From DAOPXV01 sp964551445 (GTDB lineage Bacteria; Muiribacteriota; UBA9980), in the NCBI GenBank assembly GCA_964551445.1, contig CAZKCG010000007.1:74778-138777 (forward strand): DNA of 64,000 nucleotides, in the 5' to 3' direction. Positions within the stretch are counted from its first letter, which is position 1, and each line of letters opens with the position of its first letter. The notes below the pieces were generated by a model. That model was not told the origin of the DNA and searched no databases. It was given only the letters and a program-made list of their open reading frames with translations. A program made the translations under genes and the position numbers. Below, one piece after another: positions 25,235 through 34,255 of this stretch.

Positions 25235-26560
25235 TCACCTGGAACCGGAAGGCGTGTGGAGGGAGCATGAAACAAAACCCGCCGCGTCGAGTGAATATTT
25301 GCCGCCGTCCGGGCATTCCGGAATATCGCGCAGATAGCGTTTTTTTATAAGAGAAGTGATCGTCTGAGTATCGACCGCTCTTACTTCAAAGGTATCGCTT
25401 ATATCGTTTATAAAAATCGCGTAATCTAAAATTTTTCTGTTCTCGGAACAGATATTGCGCCTGTATTTCCCGCGGAGGTCTTTCAGATTGAATATTTTGT
25501 CGGTAAAAAGCGGAAGGCTGCCGTGAACGGGACAGGTCACATGATTGACGTAATTGGTGTAATATTTACCGGTTTCGGGACATCGAAGCTCGGTGCCTTC
25601 AAAAAAACTGAATAATTTTTTATCGGAAAATTCCTCGTAGGCTATGAGATATTCGCTCGGCGAGAATACGGCTTCCGAAGTTTCGGAGGCGGTAAGTTTT
25701 TTCATCTCGACGCTGAAATTAATGGCGGTTTCAACTATAAAAGCTTTAAAATTACAAAGCACCTCGGCTTCCACCGTAAATCTCTCGAACTTGTCCAGTT
25801 TGGAGTTTCTCAAAATTTTAAAGATGTTTGACAGATAGTTAGCCGAAAGGTTGGCGTCGTCCTGTTTCAGATATATTTTGAAGAGCCTGAAATTCGACAT
25901 CAGGTGGTCTTTTTTCATTGATACCGCGATCATGTATTGTTTTATGGCCTCGCTTTCCTTTCCGTTCGCTTCATATAAAAGCCCCAGATTATAAACGGGC
26001 GCCACGAGCTTTCTATCGACGAGCATGGCGGTTTTGAATTCGACCTCCGCTTCCTGCAGGAAACCGAGCGCGTGAAAGCAGGTCCCTAGAGAATCGTGAA
26101 AATTGGCGTTATTAGGCTGAAGTTCCACGGCCTTTTTTAAAAGCTGAAGCCCCATGGTCGTCGTGGCCGGGCGTTTAGAGTAGATGACGCCTAGATTATT
26201 GAGGGCGTCGGCAAAATCGGGATTCAGTTTTAACGCGGTCTTTAATTCGAATATGGCTTCGTCGTATTTTTGAAGGCGCATCTTGGCGTATCCGAGATTA
26301 TTATAAGCCTCCGCGAATTCGTATCCGGATTCGGCTATCTTTCGAAATACCGCCTCGGCGGCTTCGAAATTCATGTCGTTTATATAATCGACGCCCGTCT
26401 TATAAAGCTTGCGTATATCTTCGCGGGTCTCACTGCGGGCGCTTTCGGCAAAAAAGAAAGATGCGCCGAGCGCCATAAAAAATAAAAAAGCATAAAAGAA
26501 GTATCTTTGATATGCTTTTTGAAATATATTAAAGCTTATATTATTTATTTTTATTATCAT
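25235..26560 (-). CDS. Membrane-anchored TPR protein with zinc-ribbon-like tail
   Basis: 441 residues. An N-terminal hydrophobic segment (YFFYAFLFFMALGASFFFAE) acts as signal or anchor. Residues about 50-230 hold five to six TPR repeats (AEAYNNLGYAKMRLQKYDEAIFELKTALKLNPDFADALNNLG). The C-terminal third has Cys pairs at LRCPETGKYY...HVTCPVH and ECPDGGKYS...VSCSLH, like the short CPxxG...YxxCPxH modules seen in other pseudopilin-linked proteins. Seven bases from the HEAT gene stop. No clear ribosome site precedes the ATG, so a slightly later start is possible. Confidence 0.7.
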   Translation of the reverse strand: MIIKINNISFNIFQKAYQRYFFYAFLFFMALGASFFFAESARSETREDIRKLYKTGVDYINDMNFEAAEAVFRKIAESGYEFAEAYNNLGYAKMRLQKYDEAIFELKTALKLNPDFADALNNLGVIYSKRPATTTMGLQLLKKAVELQPNNANFHDSLGTCFHALGFLQEAEVEFKTAMLVDRKLVAPVYNLGLLYEANGKESEAIKQYMIAVSMKKDHLMSNFRLFKIYLKQDDANLSANYLSNIFKILRNSKLDKFERFTVEAEVLCNFKAFIVETAINFSVEMKKLTASETSEAVFSPSEYLIAYEEFSDKKLFSFFEGTELRCPETGKYYTNYVNHVTCPVHGSLPLFTDKIFNLKDLRGKYRRNICSENRKILDYAIFINDISDTFEVRAVDTQTITSLIKKRYLRDIPECPDGGKYSLDAAGFVSCSLHTPSGSR

Positions 26561-26567
26561 GCGGTAT

Positions 26568-27536
26568 TCAGTTGTTCGTTATTGCCTTTTTTTGCTGGAT
26601 CTTGTCGATGACCGCTTCCGTATGCTGACGGATATCACCGTTCTCATCGTTTAAAAGAGGAATTAAAAGTTTCAGGCAGGCGGGCGTGGCTATTTCGCCC
26701 AGCACGGAAATGATATTCATTTTCAGACTGTCCGAAAGCTTTGATTTTAAAAGTTTTTCGAGGTGCGGCATCGTTTTCGAACCTTTTTTCAAGAGCGATT
26801 TTATGGCGTTCTTAACCACGAACCAGCAGTCGTCATCCAGCGCGTTCAGAAGGTATTTCACGCTGTCGTCGTATTCAATGACGCCGAAAACATAGGCTGC
26901 GGAAGCCCTCATCCAGTCGTCTTTCGAGCGGATCATATTTTTAAGGACCTCGATGGCTTTGGATTCGCCCATTTTAAACAACGCTTTTACGGTATTTGCC
27001 TTTACGCGGTTATTCTCGTCGTCAAGCAACGGTATGAAGTGTTCTTTTATATTGGCGCTGGAGGAACCGGCTATGTTCTCTATGGCTTCTACGGCGTTCG
27101 CGCGCACGCGGGCGTTGGAATCTTTAAGATAAAGCGTAAGTATGGGGATCACCTTCGCTCCGCCGAGTTCGCCGAGAGCTTTTATGAGCGTGGCCCTTAC
27201 CTTTTCACTGTCCTCGTTTTCGAGGAATTTAGTGAGCAGCTCGATATGTTTCTTGTCGCGGAACTGGCATATGCCTTCAACCGCGTGAACCCTTACCCAC
27301 TCGGAAGAATCGGCGAGGGCCCTTATAAGATTTTCGACGATCTTTTTATCGTTGAAGGATTTCAGCGACACGACCGCCGCTATGCGCACCTGGATATTGT
27401 CGTCGTCCAGCATTTCAAGAAGGCCCGGAAGGGCTTCCTTTACTTTTTTTTCACCGGCCGTCTTAGCGGCGATGAAGCGTTCCACCCAGTCTTCGCTTTT
27501 GAGTCCTTTGATAATTTCGTTCGGAGTTGAAAGCAT
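26568..27536 (-). CDS. HEAT-repeat protein
   Basis: 322 residues built of about ten HEAT-like repeats (for example NARVRANAVEAIENIAG, NRVKANTVKALFKMG, DDWMRASAAYVFG). It is closely related in repeat style to the 696-residue protein at 6914-9004, including the shared phrase ARVRANAIE/VEAIE, so the two are probably paralogues. AGGAG precedes the ATG. It lies downstream of apt and recJ in one minus-strand run. Likely a scaffold; partner unknown. Confidence 0.8.
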   Translation of the reverse strand: MLSTPNEIIKGLKSEDWVERFIAAKTAGEKKVKEALPGLLEMLDDDNIQVRIAAVVSLKSFNDKKIVENLIRALADSSEWVRVHAVEGICQFRDKKHIELLTKFLENEDSEKVRATLIKALGELGGAKVIPILTLYLKDSNARVRANAVEAIENIAGSSSANIKEHFIPLLDDENNRVKANTVKALFKMGESKAIEVLKNMIRSKDDWMRASAAYVFGVIEYDDSVKYLLNALDDDCWFVVKNAIKSLLKKGSKTMPHLEKLLKSKLSDSLKMNIISVLGEIATPACLKLLIPLLNDENGDIRQHTEAVIDKIQQKKAITNN

Positions 27537-27557
27537 TTTGACGCTCCTGATTTGAAA

Positions 27558-28073
27558 TTAATAGGTTATAAGAGATTTTATCGCGCGTTCTTTCAGCAGA
27601 TTGCGGCCGTTCAAAAAAGCGAGTTCGATAACGAAATGAACGGAATCAACCGTTCCGCCGGCTTTTTCCATGAGTTCGCACGCGGCCTTCGCCGTACCGC
27701 CGGTCGCGAGAAGATCGTCTACCAGAACGGCGCGCGAGCCGGTCGAAAAGGCGTCGGTATGTATCTCGAGGCTGTCTTCGCCGTATTCAAGCGCGTATTT
27801 TACCTGGTAGGTCTCCCACGGGAGTTTTCCGGCTTTTCTTATGGGAACGAATCCTTTTTTCAGTCTCGCGGCGACCGCCGAAGCGAAAATAAAACCGCGC
27901 GATTCAATGCCGCAGATCATGTCGACCTTCGAGGCGTCTATGTTTTTACATATAGTTTCGATCGTAAGATCAAAGCCGGCCGGGTCTTTCAGCATCGGCG
28001 TTATGTCCTTGAACATTATGCCCGGTTTAGGAAAATCAGGAACGTTTCTTATCAATTTTTTAATCTGTTCCAA
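27558..28073 (-). CDS. apt: Adenine phosphoribosyltransferase
   Basis: 171 residues, standard for Apt. Conserved FPKPGIMFKDITPML, the flexible-loop region RKAGKLPWETY, and the PRPP-binding motif AVLVDDLLATGGTAKAA. It makes AMP from adenine and PRPP. The start codon is TTG with GAGGTG 8 bases upstream, formed within the end of recJ, so the two genes are translationally coupled. recJ-apt adjacency is seen in several bacterial groups. Confidence 0.95.
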   Translation of the reverse strand: MEQIKKLIRNVPDFPKPGIMFKDITPMLKDPAGFDLTIETICKNIDASKVDMICGIESRGFIFASAVAARLKKGFVPIRKAGKLPWETYQVKYALEYGEDSLEIHTDAFSTGSRAVLVDDLLATGGTAKAACELMEKAGGTVDSVHFVIELAFLNGRNLLKERAIKSLITY

Positions 28074-28080
28074 TTCTTTT

Positions 28081-30195
28081 TCACCTCTTAATAGATTTGT
28101 TGGTTCCCGGCATGTTTAAATTATATATTTTTTCGATCATAACCTGTGATTTTTTTATGAGTTCGGTCATGAGATCCTGAGTCCTGACGTTTTCCACGTC
28201 GATGGCCTGCTTGAAATTCTCAACCGCTTTTTCATAGTTGCCAAGGCATTTGAAAACCAGGCCTATGTTATAATAAAGTGAGGGATCGCGTTCCAGTTCA
28301 AGAGCTTTAAGATAGAATTCATATGCCTTTTCGTAGTTCTTTTTCAGGAAATACTGGTTCCCTATGTTTTTAAGGTCGAACATTCTCGCGACGGCGCTTT
28401 TAGCGAACGAGCCGCTCTTTGAAGCCGCTTTTTCATCAGCTTCGAGCCGGGCCATCTGAGTTTCGTCTTCAACGAATTCAAAATTATTTGATTTATTGAA
28501 ACGGATGTCTTTTATTTTCATCTGGATCTTTTTCTGGCCTTCCCAGAAAGTGAAATCGTCGAGCTCGAAAACGAGATTGACGGACTGAGCCGGCGAAATT
28601 ATTTTTTCGTCATAGGCGCCCATATTAAAGCCTATTCCTTCGACGGTGCAGCCGGAACTTTTAACTTTTATAAGAAGGTGCGAAGCAATGCCGCCTATCT
28701 TTTTATGTTCGGATATGGATACGTTCTTAACGAAAAAAAGCGGTTTCGGATTTTGCTGGCCGAAAGGCTTCAAAAGAGTTATCTCGTTCAAAAGATCTGG
28801 CGTTATGCTTTTTAGTTTTATTTCGGAATCTATCTTGAGCGTCGGTATAAGATCGTCAGCCTTGATGGTTTCCTCGGCGAGCTGGTTGATCTTTTTTCTG
28901 AAGATATCTATTCTTGAGAATTCTATTGAAAATCCGGCCGCGAGTTTATGGCCGCCGAATCTTTTTAAAATATCGGAACAATTGTTCAGCGCTTCGACGA
29001 TCGAGAAGGAATTGATGGACCTGGCCGAACCGACGCAGTTATCGTCGTCCTCAATCGATATCAATATCGTGGGCTTGTAATATTTTTCTTTTATTTTCGA
29101 GGCGACGATGCCTATGACGCCGACATGCCATTTATCGGAAGCGAGCATGATGACGTTATCGTGATGAGCGCCTTTCAGCTGTTCTTCGACGTCGATGAGG
29201 ATCTCGTTCTCGAGCGATTGCCTTTTCTGGTTCTCGCCGTTTAAAACCTGGACGTACTGCATGGCTTCGGCATAACTTTCCGTGAGAAACATTTTCAAAG
29301 CCACGTTCGGATCGCCTATTCTTCCGGCCGCGTTTATCCTGGGCGCTATTATGTAACCTATATGGGTCGTGTTGATCTCGGTATCCTTAAGATTCAAAGT
29401 GTCTAACAGCGCTCTTATACCCAAATTTTTAGTGTTCTTGAACATTTTTATACCGTATTTGGTAAGGATACGGTTCTCATCGACGAGCGGCGCGATATCG
29501 GCAACGGTGCCGAGAGCGACGAGGTCGAGATAATCGTTAGCCGATATGGTGTCGTAATATCTTTCGAGCGCGCACGCGAGCTTATATGCCACGCCTACGC
29601 CGGCGAGCATTTTATAAGGGTAGGTGCAGTCGGATTGTTTCGGGTTCAATATCGCGAAAGCTTCGGGAAGTTTTTGAGAAACCTCGTGATGATCGGTTAT
29701 TATCGCGTCAAGCCCGAGCTTATTGGCGTAAGCTATCTCGATGAAATTTGAAATACCGCAATCGACGGAGATTATTAATGTTATTCCGTCGTTCTTGGCG
29801 TTCAATATATCGTTCTCGTTGAGGCCGTAGCCGCCTTCAATACGGTTGGGTATGAAATAGCTCGCTTCGACGCCGAGAGTTCTCAAAATTTTATAGAGAA
29901 CCGCCGTCGAAGTTATTCCGTCGACGTCATAGTCGCCGAATATCCTGACCTTTTCTTTGCGTTCAACGGCAAGCTTGATCCTTTCGCACGCTTTTTCCAT
30001 GTCCTTCATTTTGAAAGGGTCATAAGTGTCCGTGATCTTGCTGTTCAAAAAAAGGTTGGCGGAAGGGATAGTGGCTATATTTCTGTTGATAAGAAGTTTC
30101 GCCAGTATCGGTGAAATGTTAAGGTTTTCAGTTAAATTGTTAATGAGATCTTTGTCTTCCGGAAAGAATTCTAGCCGCTTTTCAATTAATTTCAT
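28081..30195 (-). CDS. recJ: Single-stranded-DNA exonuclease RecJ with C-terminal TPR extension
   Basis: 704 residues. DHH core motifs GDYDVDGITSTAVL, SVDCGISN, and ITDHHEVSQ; the DHHA1 region contains GRIGDPNVAL and the RFGGHKLAAGFSI signature; an OB domain follows (about residues 440-560). The last about 100 residues are extra: two TPR repeats (NIGNQYFLKKNYEKAYEFYLKALEL, NIGLVFKCLGNYEKAVENF) after the normal RecJ end. RecJ degrades 5' ssDNA ends in recombination and repair; a TPR tail would add a protein-docking site. AAGG precedes the ATG. Followed by apt. Confidence 0.95.
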   Translation of the reverse strand: MKLIEKRLEFFPEDKDLINNLTENLNISPILAKLLINRNIATIPSANLFLNSKITDTYDPFKMKDMEKACERIKLAVERKEKVRIFGDYDVDGITSTAVLYKILRTLGVEASYFIPNRIEGGYGLNENDILNAKNDGITLIISVDCGISNFIEIAYANKLGLDAIITDHHEVSQKLPEAFAILNPKQSDCTYPYKMLAGVGVAYKLACALERYYDTISANDYLDLVALGTVADIAPLVDENRILTKYGIKMFKNTKNLGIRALLDTLNLKDTEINTTHIGYIIAPRINAAGRIGDPNVALKMFLTESYAEAMQYVQVLNGENQKRQSLENEILIDVEEQLKGAHHDNVIMLASDKWHVGVIGIVASKIKEKYYKPTILISIEDDDNCVGSARSINSFSIVEALNNCSDILKRFGGHKLAAGFSIEFSRIDIFRKKINQLAEETIKADDLIPTLKIDSEIKLKSITPDLLNEITLLKPFGQQNPKPLFFVKNVSISEHKKIGGIASHLLIKVKSSGCTVEGIGFNMGAYDEKIISPAQSVNLVFELDDFTFWEGQKKIQMKIKDIRFNKSNNFEFVEDETQMARLEADEKAASKSGSFAKSAVARMFDLKNIGNQYFLKKNYEKAYEFYLKALELERDPSLYYNIGLVFKCLGNYEKAVENFKQAIDVENVRTQDLMTELIKKSQVMIEKIYNLNMPGTNKSIKR

Positions 30196-30310
30196 TTTTC
30201 CTTCTAAATTATTAAAAAATTTGAGGTTATTATATCAAAAAAAAAAGAAATAAACAAGAAGTATTTTTCATGTTTATTTCTTTTTCCGGGTATTATTTTC
30301 GAGCTATAAT

Positions 30311-30436
30311 TTAATGATTCACGCTTTTTCCATAAAAAAGATCCATTATTTTAAAAACGCTTATATTTAAAAAATAACTGGCGGCTACAGGTATTATAAA
30401 TATTAACATAATAAGTGAAAAAATTTCTGAGAACAC
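30311..30436 (-). CDS. Possible small hydrophobic membrane peptide
   Basis: A GTG-started frame of 41 residues whose middle (SLIMLIFIIPVAASYFLN) is a convincing membrane helix, ending FKIMDLFYGKSVNH. It lies upstream of recJ in a long intergenic region. The ribosome site is weak and I see no homologue by eye, so it may be chance. Confidence 0.3.
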   Translation of the reverse strand: MFSEIFSLIMLIFIIPVAASYFLNISVFKIMDLFYGKSVNH

Positions 30437-30595
30437 CGGCTTATCACCACTTTTATTTAAAATAGACTATCTTATCGAAGCTACATATCGGCATAAACCG
30501 CGGACATTTTACCAAAAAACGAAGATTATTTCAATTAAATTTTTAAAACGGTTATTTTCACGCTCCGCCTTAATGAATATGAGCGGTTATCCGAT

Positions 30596-30772
30596 ATGTA
30601 CAATATGCTCAACGCTGTAAATATAACAAAAACTTACGATATCACTCCCTACACGCAGATCGTCGCCAATATAAAAGACGGCGGATGCCTGAAATACTCT
30701 TCCGTCACAAGTATAAACCCTTCCCAGAAGCCCCTTACCGGCTCCGGAGTGAAGATAGACGTCCGGGCATAA
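30596..30772 (+). pseudogene. Short coding-like fragment, possible gene remnant
   Basis: A 58-residue frame (begins MYNMLNAVNITKTYD, ends TGSGVKIDVRA) with coding-like third-position bias, open about 20 codons further upstream without a start. No ribosome site. It reads like the C-terminal piece of a lost gene. No family recognised. Confidence 0.3.
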
Positions 30773-30805
30773 TAACAAAACTCCATCTTTTTTAATTTTT
30801 TTTTA

Positions 30806-30834
30806 TTGAGTAATTTTATGTAATATGATAAAAT
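30806..30834 (+). promoter_or_regulatory. Sigma-70-type promoter of the C25 protease gene
   Basis: TTGAGT (30806-30811) and TAAAAT (30829-30834) spaced by 17 bases, about 60 bases before the start. Confidence 0.6.
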
Positions 30835-30894
30835 AATGTTACATAGTTATTTAGAATATTTTATTCAATAATATAAAAAATCAGGGGAGATGTT

Positions 30895-32745
30895 TTGAGT
30901 ATGAAGAAGACCTTTCTTTTTATCACCCTTTTTACTTTAATATCGGTTCAGGCCGCTTTTGCGGGAGAACTGGTTTTTAATTTTGAAAAACCCGAACTTA
31001 TCAAATCTAAAATTTATACCGACGCAAAACTTGGCGATCTTCCGCTCTCTTACGAGCCGGAAATGCCCATACTTCCTTTCAGGCCGGTCCAGGTCATGCT
31101 CCCTCCCGGAAAAACCGCTTCAAACGTTGAAGTAACAGCCGGAAAACTTATCGAAATTGAAGGAACGCACCTTCTGAGGCCAGCCGGATTCAACATCCCT
31201 CTTTCCTTCCAGAAATTCGCGGAAGAACGCAGAAAAAGGATCGCACTCATAAACGGCGGCAAAGAACAGGTTTTTAAATACGGATACAGCGGGCTTTATC
31301 CTTCTTCTTCCATGTCGAATTTTTCCGTTCAATCCGGCCGCGGTTATAAAATACTCGTTCTCAACGTTCACCCGGTTTTTTACCAGGCCGAGACCGGAAA
31401 AGTTTATTATTATTCACAAATGACCGTAAAATACGATGTCATCGACGCAAACACCAATAAAATGCTCGCGACCAAAGTACGCGACGTCGGATCAGACCGT
31501 GAAACGATAAAAATGCTCGTAGAAAATCCTGAAATGATGGGCGAATATAAACCTAAAGCAATAAAAGAAAAGAAGATCGACTATATTATAGTCACTTCAA
31601 AAAATTTCATTGCCTTAGAGGGCGCGTTCTCGCTTAAAGCGTTCGCCGAATTCCTCGGCAAAAAAGGCCTGGCCGTTGAAACGGCGGCTATAGAAGATAT
31701 AAAAGCCTCGGCTTCCGGCAAGGACGACGCCGAAAAACTCAGAAACTTTTTGAGAAAAAAATATAACGACAACAACCTCAGATACGTTCTTTTAGCAGGC
31801 GGCGGACTTTCAAGCGCCCCTGTAGTTCCCGTCAGAAAACTCCACGCCGACTTCTCATGGGACGGCCAGAACTTCAACCAGGAGCTTCCGGGCGACACAT
31901 ATTACGCCAACCTCGACGGAACTTTTGACAACAACGGAAACGGAATATACGGCGAAACCAAAGACGGAGAGAACGGCGCTGACATCGATATGATCTCCGA
32001 ATTATCCGTCGGCAGAGCTCCGGTCGAGAACGCAAAAGAAATAGAAAATTTCGTTAAAAAAACCATGGCCGCATACGATTACTCGGACGCCGCGGATTTC
32101 GGAAAAGTCCTCTTCTCCGGCGAAAGCCTCTTCCCGGGAATATACGGTTCTTCTTATATGGCTGAAATCGAGAACGGCTCCTCTACACATGGTTTTACAA
32201 CATGCGGTTATCCAGCGGTTTATCCAAGGTCACAGCTTCAGGACTCTCCGAACAAACAGTGGTCTTCAACCGATCTTATAAATATTTTAAATTCCGGCAT
32301 TTACATCATAAACCACATAGGCCACTCGAACGTCACGAGCAATATGCGCTTATCGTCATGGAACCTTTCAAAACTAGCCAATTCAAAATTCTATCTTTTA
32401 TATACGCAAGGATGTTATTGCGGAAGATTCACGGACAAAGGATGCATACTTTCATCCCACGTCACGATGCCGGCCGGAGCTTACGCCGTTATCGGAAATT
32501 CATCCTACGGCCTCGGCCCCGAAGATCCGGACCCGGACACGAACGTCGTAACGCGCGGCGCTTCGGAATATTTCCACCGCCAGTTCACGAACGCCATATT
32601 CGCCCAGGGCAAGAACCGTCTCGGCGACGCTAATCAGGCTTCCAAGGAAGCTAACATAAAATTCATGGCGCACGGCACCACCCGCTGGGTTTATTATGAA
32701 CTTAACCTCCTCGGCGATCCATATCTTCCGTTAAAAACAAAGTAG
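30895..32745 (+). CDS. Secreted gingipain-type cysteine protease (peptidase C25)
   Basis: 616 residues with a signal peptide (cleavage near FAG-EL). A propeptide-like beta domain spans about residues 25-215 (LPILPFRPVQVMLPPG). The caspase-like C25 catalytic domain has YVLLAGG, DTYYANLDGTFDNNGNG (a Ca-binding-like loop), the catalytic His in NHIGH (H477) and Cys in YTQGC (C507), and ends with the family signature LLGDPYLPL. No C-terminal sorting domain or Ig module follows, so it is shorter than gingipains. Start is TTG at 30895 (GGGGAG 5 bases upstream) or ATG at 30901. It likely degrades extracellular protein. Confidence 0.92.
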   Translation: MSMKKTFLFITLFTLISVQAAFAGELVFNFEKPELIKSKIYTDAKLGDLPLSYEPEMPILPFRPVQVMLPPGKTASNVEVTAGKLIEIEGTHLLRPAGFNIPLSFQKFAEERRKRIALINGGKEQVFKYGYSGLYPSSSMSNFSVQSGRGYKILVLNVHPVFYQAETGKVYYYSQMTVKYDVIDANTNKMLATKVRDVGSDRETIKMLVENPEMMGEYKPKAIKEKKIDYIIVTSKNFIALEGAFSLKAFAEFLGKKGLAVETAAIEDIKASASGKDDAEKLRNFLRKKYNDNNLRYVLLAGGGLSSAPVVPVRKLHADFSWDGQNFNQELPGDTYYANLDGTFDNNGNGIYGETKDGENGADIDMISELSVGRAPVENAKEIENFVKKTMAAYDYSDAADFGKVLFSGESLFPGIYGSSYMAEIENGSSTHGFTTCGYPAVYPRSQLQDSPNKQWSSTDLINILNSGIYIINHIGHSNVTSNMRLSSWNLSKLANSKFYLLYTQGCYCGRFTDKGCILSSHVTMPAGAYAVIGNSSYGLGPEDPDPDTNVVTRGASEYFHRQFTNAIFAQGKNRLGDANQASKEANIKFMAHGTTRWVYYELNLLGDPYLPLKTK

Positions 32746-32783
32746 GATATTATAAAAATCTTTAAAAGAAGGATGATCTTTAT

Positions 32784-34061
32784 ATGGCAATTCAAATAAC
32801 CAGAGAACAGATAATGAAACTTCCCAAGACCGATCTTCACATACATCTCGACGGTTCGGTCGATTCTAAAACTCTCGTCGAACTCGCTAAAAATCAAAAG
32901 GTCGATCTCGTCGCCGAAAGCAAAAAACTCGGCATAGGCGATCTTAAATACGGCACGGCCGAAGAACTGGACGAAAAAGTATTCAAACCCGAATATAACA
33001 GCTTAATGGAATATTTAATACCTTTCGAGCTCGTAAACTGCGTTCTAAGAACGCCCGAGAGCCTCGAAGAGGTCTCATACAGAATAGCCTGCGACGAATT
33101 CAACGAAGGCGTCCGCTATTTCGAATTGCGCTTCGCTCCCCAGAAACACTGGAGCCTCGATTTCGGATGGGAAGACATCGTCAAATCGGTGGACAAAGGC
33201 CTCCGCCGCGCTATGAACGAATTCAACTCGAAGGATGGCGTCGCAAAGAATGGCGAACTTCCTTATAAATGCGGCATCATCCTCTGCGCCATGCGCATGA
33301 TAAATCCAAATATGGGCGATTACTATAAAACCTTATACGAACTCCACACCGGAGATAATCTTCAGAACCTGGCGACAATGGCTTCGGAAGAGGTCGCCAA
33401 ACTCGCCGTCAGTTCATGCAAAAAAGGCTATCTGGTTGTCGGATTCGACCTCGCCGGCCGCGAAGACGGTTTTCCGGCCAACGTCCACAAGGCAGCCTTT
33501 GAAACCTGCTACAATAACGGCGTCAACACCACATGCCACGCCGGCGAAGCTTACGGCCCGGAAAGCGTCATGGGCGCTATAAAATACTGCAACGTGCGCA
33601 GGATCGGCCACGGCACGCAGCTTTTCCAGTGGGAAAAGATCCAGCGCAAAAACCTCGACGGCACCGAAATGACGCGCGAACAGAAGCTCGAATATATGAA
33701 CACGGTAGCCGAGAGAATGGCCCGCGAAAGGACCACGCTTGAAGTGTGCCTCAAGTCGAACTCTCAGACCCTTCCCTCGCTGCGCGATCTTTCGACGCAC
33801 CCGGTCCGCGACTTCCTTAAATACGGCCTCCGCGTCGCCATATCGACCGACAACCGCGCGATATCGAGAGTAACGGTCACCGACGAATATATGACCATGA
33901 TAAAGTTATACGACATCGACTTTAAAATGCTTAAAAACATAAGCCTCGCCGGTTTCAAGGGCGCCTTCTTCCCGGGGACCTACGCTCAGCAGCGCGAATA
34001 CATGAGAAGAGCCATAGATTTCTACGACGTATGCTTCAAAAAATATGTAGACGGAAAGTAA
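32784..34061 (+). CDS. add: Adenosine deaminase family protein
   Basis: 425 residues, somewhat longer than the usual 330-350 because of insertions near residues 65-80 and 290-310. Zinc ligands and catalytic residues in order: TDLHIHLDGS (H19, H21), TCHAGEAYGPES (His, catalytic Glu), RIGHGTQL, and ISTDNRAIS (Asp ligand; Asn replaces the second Asp of the common STDDP, a variant seen in other bacterial Add proteins). Hydrolyses adenosine or deoxyadenosine to (deoxy)inosine plus ammonia, a plausible upstream supplier for the deoB/deoC pathway. Ends before a clear terminator. Confidence 0.93.
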   Translation: MAIQITREQIMKLPKTDLHIHLDGSVDSKTLVELAKNQKVDLVAESKKLGIGDLKYGTAEELDEKVFKPEYNSLMEYLIPFELVNCVLRTPESLEEVSYRIACDEFNEGVRYFELRFAPQKHWSLDFGWEDIVKSVDKGLRRAMNEFNSKDGVAKNGELPYKCGIILCAMRMINPNMGDYYKTLYELHTGDNLQNLATMASEEVAKLAVSSCKKGYLVVGFDLAGREDGFPANVHKAAFETCYNNGVNTTCHAGEAYGPESVMGAIKYCNVRRIGHGTQLFQWEKIQRKNLDGTEMTREQKLEYMNTVAERMARERTTLEVCLKSNSQTLPSLRDLSTHPVRDFLKYGLRVAISTDNRAISRVTVTDEYMTMIKLYDIDFKMLKNISLAGFKGAFFPGTYAQQREYMRRAIDFYDVCFKKYVDGK

Positions 34062-34110
34062 TAGCTGAACGAGAGAACAGGGATTATATAATAGAGAATA
34101 GTTTCGGCAG

Positions 34111-34137
34111 GCCGCCTCGAAAGAGGCGGCTCTGTTT
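34111..34137 (+). terminator. Intrinsic terminator of add
   Basis: GCCGCCTC-GAAA-GAGGCGGC followed by a T-rich stretch, 50 bases past the add stop codon. Confidence 0.85.
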
Positions 34138-34255
34138 TAAATTTAGATGGTTGCTATGATGCATTTTCTTTTAAAACGATCTGACATTCCGCAACTATTC
34201 TCTTTTCACTGTTCTCTTTTCACTAATTTTAATATTGCTGCGCAATATAAAAAAA

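Larger units (their letters stand above)
30196..30894. other. Long intergenic region between divergent recJ and C25 protease
   Basis: About 700 A/T-rich bases. It holds a possible 41-residue hydrophobic peptide (30311-30436, minus), a short coding-like fragment (30596-30772, plus) and the protease promoter (30806-30834). The rest shows no recognisable feature. Confidence 0.6.

Noticed and set aside
27552..28091. 179-residue plus-strand frame over apt
   Set aside because: Exactly antisense to a complete Apt with all motifs; no family resemblance of its own.
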